A stretch of 64,000 nt of DNA from Streptomyces sp. V1I1 (GCF_030817355.1 NZ_JAUSZH010000001.1:5766501-5830500), one strand, 5' to 3'. Shown: positions 36,035 to 45,019, counted from the stretch's first letter. The notes: generated by a model not told the origin, from the sequence alone. Program-made: numbers and translations.

Positions 36035-36284
36035 CGGAAGGGATCGATGCGGCGAATCCCGCCGCAGGCTGTCATTCAGCCTATCCGGGATGTGCGTGCC
36101 GGCCAGGGGGCGTATGCGGTATCAGCCACGGTCACCAGCAGGGCTCGGCGCGCCCCGCAACCATCGCGTGTGCAACCGCTGTACCGGAAAGCATTCTTGA
36201 GCAGTACCCGTTAAACCACACCGGTCAGGAGACCACGGAGTGGAATGGGGACCACACTTCCGAATCGCACAGGCGGAGTGATTG

Positions 36285-37094
36285 ATGGACGAGTTCAGCA
36301 CGTTGGAAGTAATGCTGGTCGACAATGAGGACCTTGTGCGCCGCGGTTTCCGGCATGCACTCGGAGAGGCACCGGATATCGCCGTGGTCGCCGATACGAG
36401 GGTCGGCGATGAGGCATTGCGAATGGTCGAGCTGCGGCGACCGCAGGTCGTACTCGTCGACGCCGAATACGAATTCATCCGTAAACTCGCCCAGCCTTCG
36501 GGGGCGGCAGCATCAGGATTCGCACCCGGCTACGTACCCGGAATCGTCGTCCTGACCAGCATCGACCTCGACAGCCATCTGTTCGGGTCGCTGAAGGCGG
36601 GCGCAAGCGGGTTTCTGCTCAAGAGCGCCAGCCAGGAGGAGCTGACCTCAGCCGTCCGCGCGGTCGCCGGCGGCGCGGCTTTCATCTGCCCCACGATGAC
36701 CCGACGGCTGATCGATCGGTTCGAGATCCTTCCGCCGCCACAGGAGCGTTCTCACGCGGTCGCCCTGGCCACCCTGAGCGGCCGGGAGACCCAAGTCCTG
36801 ACCGGTATGGCCATGGGGAGGTCGAATCAAGAGATCGCCCGCGAGCTGCATGTAACGCCCGCCACCGTGAAGTCCCACGTCTCGCGCATCCTCGCCAAAC
36901 TCGAGTTGCCGAACCGGATGCACGCGGCGCTGATGGCTCAGCGGAGCGGTCTGGTGCACTCGCCCCAGCCTGCGCAGGCCGCACGGGCCTCCGCAGGCTC
37001 CCAGGATCCCCCAGCCGCTCAAGCCCCCTCTCCCTTCGGCCCGTCCCGCGCCGCTGGTCAGGCGGGCTTGGTGAAAGCGAGGACCACGTTGTGA
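36285..37094 (+). CDS. LuxR-type response regulator
   Basis: A 269-residue NarL/FixJ-type regulator beginning at ATG 36285, with AGGCGGAG upstream. The receiver begins LEVMLVDNEDLVRRGFRHAL and the likely phospho-acceptor Asp lies in VVLVDAEYEF. A Thr in GIVVLTSID and Lys in GFLLKSASQEEL complete the site. The receiver carries an insertion of about 15 residues after the phospho-acceptor. The LuxR helix-turn-helix is SNQEIARELHVTPATVKSHV. A Pro/Ala-rich tail of about 50 residues is unusual. No histidine kinase is adjacent. The 3' end overlaps the convergent ketosynthase gene by 37 bp. Confidence 0.92.
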   Translation: MDEFSTLEVMLVDNEDLVRRGFRHALGEAPDIAVVADTRVGDEALRMVELRRPQVVLVDAEYEFIRKLAQPSGAAASGFAPGYVPGIVVLTSIDLDSHLFGSLKAGASGFLLKSASQEELTSAVRAVAGGAAFICPTMTRRLIDRFEILPPPQERSHAVALATLSGRETQVLTGMAMGRSNQEIARELHVTPATVKSHVSRILAKLELPNRMHAALMAQRSGLVHSPQPAQAARASAGSQDPPAAQAPSPFGPSRAAGQAGLVKARTTL

Positions 37095-38356
37095 CCGCCG
37101 AAACCGAACGAGTTCGAGATGGCCGCGGTGACCTTGGTGTGCCGAGGACTTCCGGTGACGATGTCCACCTTCACCTCGGGGTCCTTGTCGTCGAGGTTCC
37201 TGGTCGCGGGAATCACGTCGTTGAAGATGCTCAGGACCGTGAAGATGGCCTCGATCGCGCCCGCCCCGCCTATGAGATGGCCCGTGATCGACTTGGTCGC
37301 CGTCACCAGAGCATGCGGACCGATCGATTCCAGCAATGCCGACGCCTCGATACGGTCACCGACGGGCGTACCGGGAGCGTGAGCGTTGACGTGAACGATG
37401 TCGTGCGGGCCGAGGCCGCCGGAGCTCAAGGCCTGGCGGATCGCACTGATCTGACCGTCCGCTGAAGGAGCTGTCATGGCGTGCGCGTCGGAGCTCATCC
37501 CCGTACCGGCAAGCGTGGCATACGCCCGCGCGCCACGAGCTCTTGCGGATTCGGCTCGTTCCAGTACGACGGCGCCGGCGCCCTCGGCCATGACGAAGCC
37601 GTCCCGGGCGCTGTCGAACGGCCGCGATGCGCTCTGAGGTTCGTCATGACGGCTGGACAGGGCTCCCATGCGGGCGAAGGCCGCCATGGACAGCCGGCCG
37701 ATGCATGCCTCTGTGCCGCCGGCGACAACGACGTCGGCCCGCCCGGCACGAAGTATGGCGAGCCCCATGGCGATTGCCTCCGCTCCAGAGGCGCAGGCGC
37801 TGGTCGGCGCGTGGGCACCGGCGCGGGCCTCGAGATCCAGACTGACGGCGGCGGCCGGGCCGTTGGGCATCAGCATCGTCACGGCGAAGGGCGACACTCG
37901 TCCCGGCCCCTTCGCCGATGACACGTCATGCTGGTCTACCAGGGTCTTCCCGCCGCCGAGGCCGGTGCCGATCACCACGGCCAACCGCTCGGGCGCCACC
38001 GTGGGCGCGCCGGCGTCGGCCCATGCCTGCCGGGCCGCCACCATCGCAACCTGCTGGCAGCGGTCCATCCGCCGGGCCTCGACCCGGTCCAGTACCTCGG
38101 TCGGTTCCTGACTCAGTCGGCCTGCCAGCCGTACGGGCAGATCGCGGGCCCAGGGTTCGTCGAGCACGGTGATCGGGGATTCGCCGGCGAGCAGCGCCGT
38201 CCAGGAGGAGTGGACGTCGGCGCCCAGCGGCGTGGTCATTCCTAAACCGGTGACCACAACGCCGGTTGTACCGAGGACTTCCCCGTCCGGGGGACCGGGG
38301 AGATCGGGGAGCTTCGGATAACCCAAGAAGTAGTCGTCAGATGCTTCGTAGGACAT
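37058..38356 (-). CDS. Beta-ketoacyl-ACP synthase II-like (FabF/KAS)
   Basis: ATG 38356 with AAAGGG upstream gives 432 residues. The thiolase-fold catalytic residues are present: Cys in TSACASGAEAIAMG, the first His in VNAHAPGTPVGDR, Lys and second His in KSITGHLIGGAGAIEA, and the terminal SFGFGGHNVVL loop. The usual NAHGT loop reads NAHAPGT, a minor deviation. About 30 extra residues precede the domain. It would condense malonyl-ACP with an acyl chain. No ACP, ketoreductase or dehydratase is adjacent, so it must rely on partners elsewhere or do a single elongation. It is divergent from the tandem acyl-AMP ligases. Confidence 0.92.
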   Translation of the reverse strand: MSYEASDDYFLGYPKLPDLPGPPDGEVLGTTGVVVTGLGMTTPLGADVHSSWTALLAGESPITVLDEPWARDLPVRLAGRLSQEPTEVLDRVEARRMDRCQQVAMVAARQAWADAGAPTVAPERLAVVIGTGLGGGKTLVDQHDVSSAKGPGRVSPFAVTMLMPNGPAAAVSLDLEARAGAHAPTSACASGAEAIAMGLAILRAGRADVVVAGGTEACIGRLSMAAFARMGALSSRHDEPQSASRPFDSARDGFVMAEGAGAVVLERAESARARGARAYATLAGTGMSSDAHAMTAPSADGQISAIRQALSSGGLGPHDIVHVNAHAPGTPVGDRIEASALLESIGPHALVTATKSITGHLIGGAGAIEAIFTVLSIFNDVIPATRNLDDKDPEVKVDIVTGSPRHTKVTAAISNSFGFGGHNVVLAFTKPA

Positions 38357-38786
38357 CACGGTTCCCTTTCTGAAGCCTTCTAGGGAAATGTTCTCCCTCG
38401 GACACGGGCTTGGGTACGGGCTTGAACTCGGGCTTGAACTCGGGACTGGATGCGGGATTGAACGCGGGCCATTCGTCGTCCACTGGCCGTCGTCATTACG
38501 GTAGCCAGCACGAGGCGCTTTCCATAACGGCCGGCCGACGGATCCGTGAGGGCGACCGGAGGCTGGTCGTCATCCGTCTTACGGGCTAATCGGCACTCGC
38601 CTCCGGTAGGGGGTGGACGCCATCCGCCGGCGGATACTCGATATTTCTCCGCCGGCTTAGCATCTCTCCGAGTGGAACGACCATGACGCAGGCGTACAGC
38701 AATGGCTGGGCAAATAGCCAAGTCCTGGCGGCCAGTGGGGGAATGGCGGGGCAATGGCAATGGCCGAGCCGAACAGGAGGACCACG
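38357..38786. other. Divergent regulatory region with 12-bp repeats
   Basis: About 430 bp between the ketosynthase and the first acyl-AMP ligase. Five 12-bp units related to CGGGCTTGAACT lie at 38405-38464. On the minus strand they read as a repeated Arg/Val/Gln peptide at the end of an unsupported small basic frame. Promoters for both divergent genes should be here. The ligase ribosome site AGGAGG is at 38775-38780. Confidence 0.6.
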
Positions 38787-40583
38787 ATGTCAGAGGATGC
38801 CATCACAGAATCCCGACTCGAGCCGACGACCTTGGTCGAGCTCTGCAGTTATCGCGCGTCCAGGGACCCGGATCGACGGATGTTCGCCTTCCTGGAGAAC
38901 GGCCTAGAAGAGTCCGACTCGCTCACCCTCGCCCAACTCGACGCCCGTGCAAGGGCGATCGCCGTGCGTCTGAGCAGGCATGCCCCGCCGGGCGCCCGGG
39001 CCGTGCTGAGTTACCCGCCGGGTCTGGACTTCGTGTCCGCCTTCTTCGGCTGCCTGTATGCCGGCCTGATCGCGGTGCCGGCTCCTCCGGTGCTGCGCGT
39101 CGGCGTCGACGACCGGTATACGCGCTTCCGGGCAATCGTCAACAGCTGCCAGCCGGATCTGATGCTGTCGAACGGGTCCAGGCTGGACCGTGTCGACACT
39201 TTGCTGAAGGACATGTCCACACCACGCCGGCCGACCTCTGTGGCGACTGACGAGATCAGTGGGACGGACGCACACGGCTGGAATGCCCCCCGCATCGGCC
39301 CGGACACGATCGCGTACCTGCAGTACACCTCCGGCACGACCGGTCCGCCCCGGGGTGTGGAGCTCACCCATGGCAACGTCCTGCACAACCTCTCGTTGAT
39401 CCTGGCCAACGGTTCCCGGGACACGGACGACTTCGACCGGCTGCCGCCCGTTGTGTCCTGGCTGCCCGTGTTCCACGACATGGGACTGATCACCGGGGTC
39501 CTGCAGCCGCTCTATGTCGGGTACGACGCCGTACTGATGCCGCCATCGGCGTTCACGCAGCATCCGGTCAACTGGCTCCGCGCGATATCGGACCACGGAG
39601 CGGGCATCAGTTCGGCACCCGGTTTCGGGTACGAGCTGTGCGTGCGGCGCGTCTCCGAGCAGCAGCTGCGTTCCCTCGATTTCAGCGGCTGGCGGATCGC
39701 GGTGGTCGGGGACGAGCCGGTGCGTGCAGAGATGATTGACCAGTTCAGTGCCCTGCTCGCCCCGTTCGGCTTTCGCCGCGAGGCGTTCTTCCCGAGTTAC
39801 GGCATCGCCGAGTCCACCGTGATGCTCAGCGGCGGGCCGGTGGAGCCCGAACCGGTGATCCGGCGGTTCGAGGCGGTGGCGCTGGCGAAAGGCAAGGTGC
39901 AGCGAGCCGGTAGCGAGGACGAGGCCCGCCGGCTGGTCGGCCTGGGCCAGTTGCACCCGTCCATGACCATCGCGGTGGTGGATCCGGCCACCGGCGAACC
40001 GTGCGCCCCGGACGAGACAGGGGAGATCCTGGCTTCCGGACCGAGTATCGGTGCCGCGTACTGGAACGCCCCGGAGGAGACGGCAAGTACGTTCAACGCC
40101 ACTGTGCGCGGCCACGAGGGACGCCAGTTCCTGCGCACCGGCAGCCTCGGCTTTCTGGACGGCGGTCAGCTCTTCGTCACCTGCCGGGTGGACGACCTCA
40201 TCGTCGTGGAGGGCATGCAGCACTACCCGTACGACATCGAGGCGACCGCGGGAGGAAGCCACGCGGCCGTACGGGAAGGCTGCTGCTGCGCATTCACCGT
40301 CGAGGACGGCGGACGCACCCGCCTCGTCGTTCTGGCTGAGATCAACAGCCGGTACCGCGTCGTGGCCGACCCCGCCCCGGACGCTCCGTCAGGTGCCCGC
40401 GCGACCGTCGGCGCGGGCGAGGTCGAAGAAGCCGTCAGGGAGGCCGTCTTCGCGGGGCACGGCCTCCGGGCCGACGAGGTACTCCTGGTCAAGGCCGGTT
40501 CGCTGCCGTTCACCACCAGCGGCAAGCTGCAGCGCTCGCGGTGCCGGTCCAGGTACCGGGCGCGGGTGTTCGAGACGGTCTGA
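38787..40583 (+). CDS. Fatty acyl-AMP ligase with degenerate ATP-site motifs (FAAL 1)
   Basis: ATG 38787 with AGGAGG six bases upstream gives 598 residues. The FAAL/FadD32 fold is clear: YLQYTSGTTGPPRGVELTHG, VVSWLPVFHDMGLITGVLQP and FFPSYGIAESTVMLSGG. FAALs activate fatty acids as acyl-AMP and load an acyl carrier protein. Here the normally invariant Asp of the RTGDLG motif, which holds the AMP ribose, is Ser453 (RTGSLGFL). The following hinge motif GRxKD reads C466-R-V-D-D. The A10 lysine (K580 in TTSGKLQRS) remains. The neighbour at 40657 keeps all these residues. This copy may be non-adenylating, altered in specificity, or a regulatory partner. Confidence 0.93.
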   Translation: MSEDAITESRLEPTTLVELCSYRASRDPDRRMFAFLENGLEESDSLTLAQLDARARAIAVRLSRHAPPGARAVLSYPPGLDFVSAFFGCLYAGLIAVPAPPVLRVGVDDRYTRFRAIVNSCQPDLMLSNGSRLDRVDTLLKDMSTPRRPTSVATDEISGTDAHGWNAPRIGPDTIAYLQYTSGTTGPPRGVELTHGNVLHNLSLILANGSRDTDDFDRLPPVVSWLPVFHDMGLITGVLQPLYVGYDAVLMPPSAFTQHPVNWLRAISDHGAGISSAPGFGYELCVRRVSEQQLRSLDFSGWRIAVVGDEPVRAEMIDQFSALLAPFGFRREAFFPSYGIAESTVMLSGGPVEPEPVIRRFEAVALAKGKVQRAGSEDEARRLVGLGQLHPSMTIAVVDPATGEPCAPDETGEILASGPSIGAAYWNAPEETASTFNATVRGHEGRQFLRTGSLGFLDGGQLFVTCRVDDLIVVEGMQHYPYDIEATAGGSHAAVREGCCCAFTVEDGGRTRLVVLAEINSRYRVVADPAPDAPSGARATVGAGEVEEAVREAVFAGHGLRADEVLLVKAGSLPFTTSGKLQRSRCRSRYRARVFETV

Positions 40584-40656
40584 ACCTCGCTCCATGCAGG
40601 GAGGGCGCGCGAACTGCCGCCGCCTTCTTCCTCCTTCCTCCGTTTGGAGTGGTCTC

Positions 40657-42465
40657 ATGCGAACCAATCATCAGCACAGTGTCTGCCTGCCCGAGAGGGT
40701 GGCCGGTGAGCACGGCGCACTGACGACGGTGGTCGACCTGTGCCGCACTCGTGCGGCAGCCGAGCCCGACCGGAAGAGTTTTGTGTTCCTGGGCGATGGT
40801 GTCGATGAATCCGACTCACTGACCCTGGCCGAACTCGACCGCTGTGCGCGGGCGATCGCCGTGACGCTGCTGAAGCAGGCTCCAACCGCACGCGCACGCG
40901 CGCTGCTGAGTTACCCGCCCGGCCTGGAGTTCCACGCCGCCTTCCTGGGCTGCATCTATGCGGGTCTGATCCCGGTGCCGGTAGCTCCGCTCGACGGCAC
41001 GCGGGGCAATGCCAAATGGACTCGGGTGGAGTCGATTGCCGCGAGTTCCGAGTCCCGGCTGTTCCTGTCCACCGGCCCCCTGCTTGCCGCCGCCGAGCCC
41101 GTCCTCACCGGCACCGAGGGGCTCGCCCGACTCGGCCGGGTGGCGACCGACGAGGTATCCCTGGACCTGGCCCGGCAATGGACCCCGCCGGTGACCGCCG
41201 CTGAGATGGTCGCCTACCTGCAGTACTCCTCGGGATCCACGGGAGTGCCGAAAGGCGTCGCGATCACTCACAGCAATGTGCTGAACAATCTGTCGTTGAT
41301 ATACGACAACACGCGTCGCCTTGCCGACGACGCCGGGCTGCCCCGCCCGTCGTCGGTGTCGTGGCTGCCGCCGCACCACAACATGGGCCTCATCTGCAAC
41401 GTCCTCGAGCCCCTCTTCTCCGGCCGGGACGTCACACTGCTGCCGACGATGACGTTCGTACAGCGTCCGCTCACGTGGCTGCGGGCGATCTCCCGGCTCG
41501 GACGCGCGGACAGCTGCGCGCCGAACTTCGCCTACGACCTGTGTGTCCGCCGGGTGACCGACGCTCAGCGCCGGGAACTCGACCTCAGCCGTTGGGAGAT
41601 GGCTCTGGTCGGAGGTGAGCCCGTCCGCGCCGATACCCTCGACCGCTTCAGCGCGGCGTTCGCAGAGGCCGGCTTCCGGCGCGAGGCACTGTCCCCCGCG
41701 TACGGCCTCGCCGAGGCGACAGTGATGGTCACGGCCGTGCCGGTCGGCCAGGGCCCGGAAGTCCTGAGAGCGGACTCCGAGGCGCTCACCGCCGGAAAAG
41801 TGCGCCCAGCCGCGTCGGCACCGGACAGTCGGGAGCTGGTCGGCTGCGGCCCGATCCATCCGTTGAGCATGGCTGTCGCCGTCGACCCGGAGACAGGCAA
41901 GCCCTGCGACGAGGACGAGGTGGGCGAGATCTTCGTGTCCGGCCCGAGCGTCGCAGCGGGCTATCTGAACGCTCCCAAGGAGAGTGCCGAGACCTTCATG
42001 GGGACCCTTCCCGACCAGCCGGGCGAGCGGTTTCTCCGTACCGGAGACCTCGGATTTCTGCACAGCGGGGAGCTGTTCATCACCGGTCGGGCGAAGGACG
42101 TCATCATCATCGCCGGTGCCAACCACTACCCGCAGGACATCGAAGCCACTGTTGAGGCCAGCCATCCGGCAGTCCGCGAGTTCGGTGCTTGCGCGGTGTC
42201 GGTCGACGACGGCGCGCATGAACGGCTCATCGTGCTCGCCGAGACGACGGCGGCAGCCGGCGGCGGGAGTGATGAGCCGGTGACCGCCCAGGAGATCAAG
42301 CAGGAGATCAGGCGCGCCGTCCATGCAGGACACCGCATCCAGGTGCACGATGTCGTCCTCCTCAAGCCGGGGACGCTGCCGCTCACGACGACCGGCAAGC
42401 TGCAACGTCGCGACAGCCGGGACCGGTACCTGGGGGGTTCCTTCGAGGCCGCCCTCATCGAATGA
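40657..42465 (+). CDS. Fatty acyl-AMP ligase with intact motifs (FAAL 2)
   Basis: ATG 40657 (GGAG upstream) gives 602 residues, 73 bp after FAAL 1 and probably co-transcribed. The P-loop YLQYSSGSTGVPKGVAITHS, the A5-like AYGLAEATVMV, the ribose-binding RTGDLGFL with D464, the hinge TGRAKDVIIIAGANHYPQDI and the A10 TTTGKLQRRDS are all canonical for FAALs. It should form acyl-adenylates for transfer to an acyl carrier or PKS/NRPS partner. None is nearby. The two ligases are clearly related along their length and probably arose by duplication. Confidence 0.95.
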   Translation: MRTNHQHSVCLPERVAGEHGALTTVVDLCRTRAAAEPDRKSFVFLGDGVDESDSLTLAELDRCARAIAVTLLKQAPTARARALLSYPPGLEFHAAFLGCIYAGLIPVPVAPLDGTRGNAKWTRVESIAASSESRLFLSTGPLLAAAEPVLTGTEGLARLGRVATDEVSLDLARQWTPPVTAAEMVAYLQYSSGSTGVPKGVAITHSNVLNNLSLIYDNTRRLADDAGLPRPSSVSWLPPHHNMGLICNVLEPLFSGRDVTLLPTMTFVQRPLTWLRAISRLGRADSCAPNFAYDLCVRRVTDAQRRELDLSRWEMALVGGEPVRADTLDRFSAAFAEAGFRREALSPAYGLAEATVMVTAVPVGQGPEVLRADSEALTAGKVRPAASAPDSRELVGCGPIHPLSMAVAVDPETGKPCDEDEVGEIFVSGPSVAAGYLNAPKESAETFMGTLPDQPGERFLRTGDLGFLHSGELFITGRAKDVIIIAGANHYPQDIEATVEASHPAVREFGACAVSVDDGAHERLIVLAETTAAAGGGSDEPVTAQEIKQEIRRAVHAGHRIQVHDVVLLKPGTLPLTTTGKLQRRDSRDRYLGGSFEAALIE

Positions 42466-42501
42466 GGGGACGGGGTCGAGTAGCGCCGCCGGCTGTTGAG
42501 T

Positions 42502-43878
42502 TCAGTCGGCGGTGGCGGTGGCGGTGGCGGTGGCGGTGGCGGCGCGGTCGTCGGATGCCGGTGTGCGAACGGCGATGAGGGCGACGTCGTCGCTGCTGTC
42601 TTGAGCGAGTCCGGTGAGGAACTCGTCGCAGAAGGCTCCCAGGGGTTCTTGGGCGAGGGCGGCGGCGTGCTGGCGAAGCCGGGCCGCGCCGCGGTCGAGG
42701 TCTTCAGTGCGCCGTTCGATGAGGCCGTCGGTGTAGAACAGGATGGTGGCGTTCGCCGGTAGGACTTCGGTCGCGTCGGGGCGTCGTTGGGTGGGATCCA
42801 CTCCCAGAAGCATGCTGCGGCCGTCGGTCAGGAAGCGTGTGTCGCCTTCAGCTGTGATCAACAGCGGGGCGGGATGGCCGGCGGCGGCGTACTGAAGCGC
42901 CCATGGCTCGTGCTCGGCCGGTTTCTCGACCAGCGCGTAAATGCAGGTCAGGGTCTGGTGTGGGTAGAGGATGCTGTTGGCCGCGTCCATGCGGCCAAGG
43001 ATCTTGCCGGGTGGCTCTTTGCGGTCGCAGGCGATGCCGCGCAACATGTTGCGCATGTGGCTCATGGTGACCGTGGCCTGCAAGTCGTGGCCGGCGACGT
43101 CTCCGATGATGAGGGCCGCGGCACCGCCGGGCAGGACGAACGCGTCGTACCAGTCTCCGCCGACCTGGGAGGTGGCCAGAGCCGGCTGGTAGCGGGCGGC
43201 CAACTCGAGCAGTCCGAGCGTCGGCAGATCGGGCAGCAGGGAGCGCTGGATGCGCTCCCCCGTGTTCTGGACCTCGGCGTACAGGCGTCCGTTGTCGACG
43301 GCGAGCGCGACGCGATGTGCCAGGTCCTCCGCCAGCGGAAGAGTGTCCTCGTCCAGTGCCCCATTACTCTCCGTGCGCGCCAGGGTCAACGCGCCCAGGA
43401 CCTGGCGGCGGGAGCGCAGGGGCGTGATCACCACCGTGTCCGCTCCCAGGCGGTCGAAGAGTTCCAGTTCCCTGGCATGCAGAGGATCGGCCGCAGCTTC
43501 CGGCGCGGAGAATGACGTTACGAGCAGCGGCCCAGCCCCCCGCAGGGCGCGGGCCAGTGAGGCGGCCGAATCCTCGGACACAGGTGGCAGTTCACCTTCG
43601 TAGAGGCCGGGTGACACCAGGTCGGACTCACGGTGCTCGATCACGTGCCGACGCAGGCGGCCACGCTCGTCGAGCAGATCCACCGCGCACCAGTCCGCGA
43701 GGCCCGGCACCAGCGTGTGGCAGAGGCGTCGCAGCCCCGTGTCCAGGTCGAGGGTGCTGGCCAGGGCGTCGCCGGCGTTGGTCAGGAGCGTCAGCCGGTC
43801 CAGGGCTTGCTGCACCGCCCGGTCCAGCTCATGGGAGTCCGCAGCCGGCCCGTCATGGTCGTCCACATCCGAACCCAT
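42502..43878 (-). CDS. GAF-SpoIIE (PP2C) serine phosphatase
   Basis: ATG 43878, preceded by GAGG, gives 458 residues. A GAF-like sensor covers about residues 30-190 (LCHTLVPGLADWCAVDLLDE). The SpoIIE/RsbU-type phosphatase follows with metal-binding Asp residues in GGDWYDAF, LIIGDVAGHD, FYTDGLIE and SSDDVALIAVR. Such proteins dephosphorylate anti-anti-sigma factors in partner-switching stress pathways. No anti-sigma or antagonist gene is adjacent. The last residues are an Ala-Thr repeat encoded by five GGTGGC hexamers (42511-42540). Confidence 0.92.
   Translation of the reverse strand: MGSDVDDHDGPAADSHELDRAVQQALDRLTLLTNAGDALASTLDLDTGLRRLCHTLVPGLADWCAVDLLDERGRLRRHVIEHRESDLVSPGLYEGELPPVSEDSAASLARALRGAGPLLVTSFSAPEAAADPLHARELELFDRLGADTVVITPLRSRRQVLGALTLARTESNGALDEDTLPLAEDLAHRVALAVDNGRLYAEVQNTGERIQRSLLPDLPTLGLLELAARYQPALATSQVGGDWYDAFVLPGGAAALIIGDVAGHDLQATVTMSHMRNMLRGIACDRKEPPGKILGRMDAANSILYPHQTLTCIYALVEKPAEHEPWALQYAAAGHPAPLLITAEGDTRFLTDGRSMLLGVDPTQRRPDATEVLPANATILFYTDGLIERRTEDLDRGAARLRQHAAALAQEPLGAFCDEFLTGLAQDSSDDVALIAVRTPASDDRAATATATATATAD
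42511..42540. repeat. GGTGGC hexamer microsatellite in a 3' coding end
   Basis: Five perfect GGTGGC copies, coding Ala-Thr repeats on the minus strand at the very C-terminus of the SpoIIE phosphatase. Slippage would change tail length in steps of two residues without a frameshift. Confidence 0.85.
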
Positions 43879-44015
43879 CCGGCACCTCTTCCCCATTCGC
43901 CGGCCCGCCACAGCCGACTACAGGCCGTCACGCTGCGCAGCCGCCGGGACTGTCCCTGTCTCCATGCTGCCGCATGGACGGGTCCGCGGCCGGTGGCGCC
44001 GTTGAGAGGGAATTC

Positions 44016-44390
44016 TCAGTGGTCGGAGTAACTGAAGTCCCCCACCGTCCAGGCACTCACATCCTTGATGGCAATGCGGTACATCCCTCCGGTCTCGGGA
44101 ATCCCGAGGCTTCCCTGAAGGATTCTCGCGACATGGAAGTGCAGGTGTGTGGGTGGCTCAGCCTGCTCGCTGCGGGGGCCGGCCCCGGCGGCCACGAAGA
44201 TGGTGGAGAACGGTCCCAGTCGGTCCGAATCTTTCAGGACCTCGGCGACACGCTGCCTCCACATGGCTTCGGGAGCCAGTCGTCCGGTGATGACAGCACC
44301 GTGGACCACCACGGTGAGAGACATCTGATTGGTTTGCTCCGATTCCACCATGGCGGCGACATCGACAAGCAGATAATCAGGCTTCGACAT
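44016..44390 (-). CDS. Hypothetical protein, weakly GvpU-like
   Basis: ATG 44390 gives 124 residues starting MSKPDYLLVDVAAMVESEQT. Alternating strands such as SLTVVVHGAVITGRLAPEAM recall the gas-vesicle accessory protein GvpU and small 'expression-in-membrane' proteins, but the similarity is by pattern only. There is no signal peptide or membrane helix. The C-terminal HLHFHVARILQG segment is His-rich. No gas-vesicle gene is present. It is flanked by the phosphatase and the molybdate locus in the same orientation. Confidence 0.65.
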   Translation of the reverse strand: MSKPDYLLVDVAAMVESEQTNQMSLTVVVHGAVITGRLAPEAMWRQRVAEVLKDSDRLGPFSTIFVAAGAGPRSEQAEPPTHLHFHVARILQGSLGIPETGGMYRIAIKDVSAWTVGDFSYSDH

Positions 44391-44464
44391 GAGAGCCAAT
44401 ATTACTATGCGGCCTTCGCATTCCCGGGGGGCTCCACGGCCGGGCAGGGGTAGTTGGGCCGCGA

Positions 44465-44884
44465 TCAGGGCGTGGCAAGGGAGATCTCGGTCGACTTGAT
44501 CAGTGCCACTACGGAGGACCCGGCGGCCAGACCCAGGTCGGCGACGGCGTCCTTCGTGATCGCGGCGGTCAGCTCGCCGCCCACCACGCCGACCTTGACG
44601 CTCGCCATCGCGCCGCCGGCGGCGACGTCGGTGACAGTGCCGGGAATCTGGTTGCGGATGCTCAGGCCCTCCACCGCGCCGGTGGCCAGCGAGACCTCGG
44701 TGGACTTCACCAGGGCGCGTACGGCGGAGCCCGGCGCGAGGCCCAGTTCCCTGACGGCCTCCAGAGTGATCGCGGCGGTGATCTCCTGGCCGCCCTCCAG
44801 ACGGACCTTGACGGCGGCCATCACCTCGCCGGGCGTGACGGAGACGACCGTGCCGGGGATCTGATTGCGGATGCTCAGGCTCAT
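44465..44884 (-). CDS. Molbindin with tandem Mop (TOBE) domains
   Basis: A 139-residue protein consisting of two nearly repeated Mop domains: LSIRNQIPGTVVSVTPGEVM with VRALVKSTEVSLATG, and LSIRNQIPGTVTDVAAGGAM with VVALIKSTEISLATP. Molbindins oligomerise and bind molybdate or tungstate at subunit interfaces, storing or buffering the oxyanion in the cytosol. Di-Mop length fits ModG-type proteins. It is divergent from the HTH-TOBE regulator and the molybdate transporter genes, supporting the role. Confidence 0.9.
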   Translation of the reverse strand: MSLSIRNQIPGTVVSVTPGEVMAAVKVRLEGGQEITAAITLEAVRELGLAPGSAVRALVKSTEVSLATGAVEGLSIRNQIPGTVTDVAAGGAMASVKVGVVGGELTAAITKDAVADLGLAAGSSVVALIKSTEISLATP

Positions 44885-44982
44885 GGGGCCACCGTAGCCA
44901 CGGGCCCCGGCAGCAGCCGGGCAGCGCGCTTGGGGCTTCCTCCAAGGGGTCTGGCATTTGCTATGAAGCGGTTCTCAATGTC

Positions 44983-45012
44983 TTGTAAATGCTGGCTGAT
45001 GGCGCCTACCTT
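44983..45012 (+). promoter_or_regulatory. Promoter of the HTH-TOBE regulator, likely leaderless
   Basis: TTGTAA (44983-44988), an 18-base spacer and TACCTT (45007-45012) lie just before ATG 45020. Only seven bases separate the -10 box from the start, and no Shine-Dalgarno site is present. Confidence 0.5.
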
Positions 45013-45019
45013 GTCGCAT

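Noticed and set aside
38380..38760. Small basic protein gene between ketosynthase and FAAL 1
   Set aside because: The frame is open mainly because of the 12-bp repeats. It lacks a ribosome site and similarity, so it is kept only as a possibility in the repeat finding.
44391..44957. Upstream extension of the GvpU-like gene into the molbindin region
   Set aside because: The extension is an off-frame reading of molbindin. Natural sequence begins at ATG 44390.
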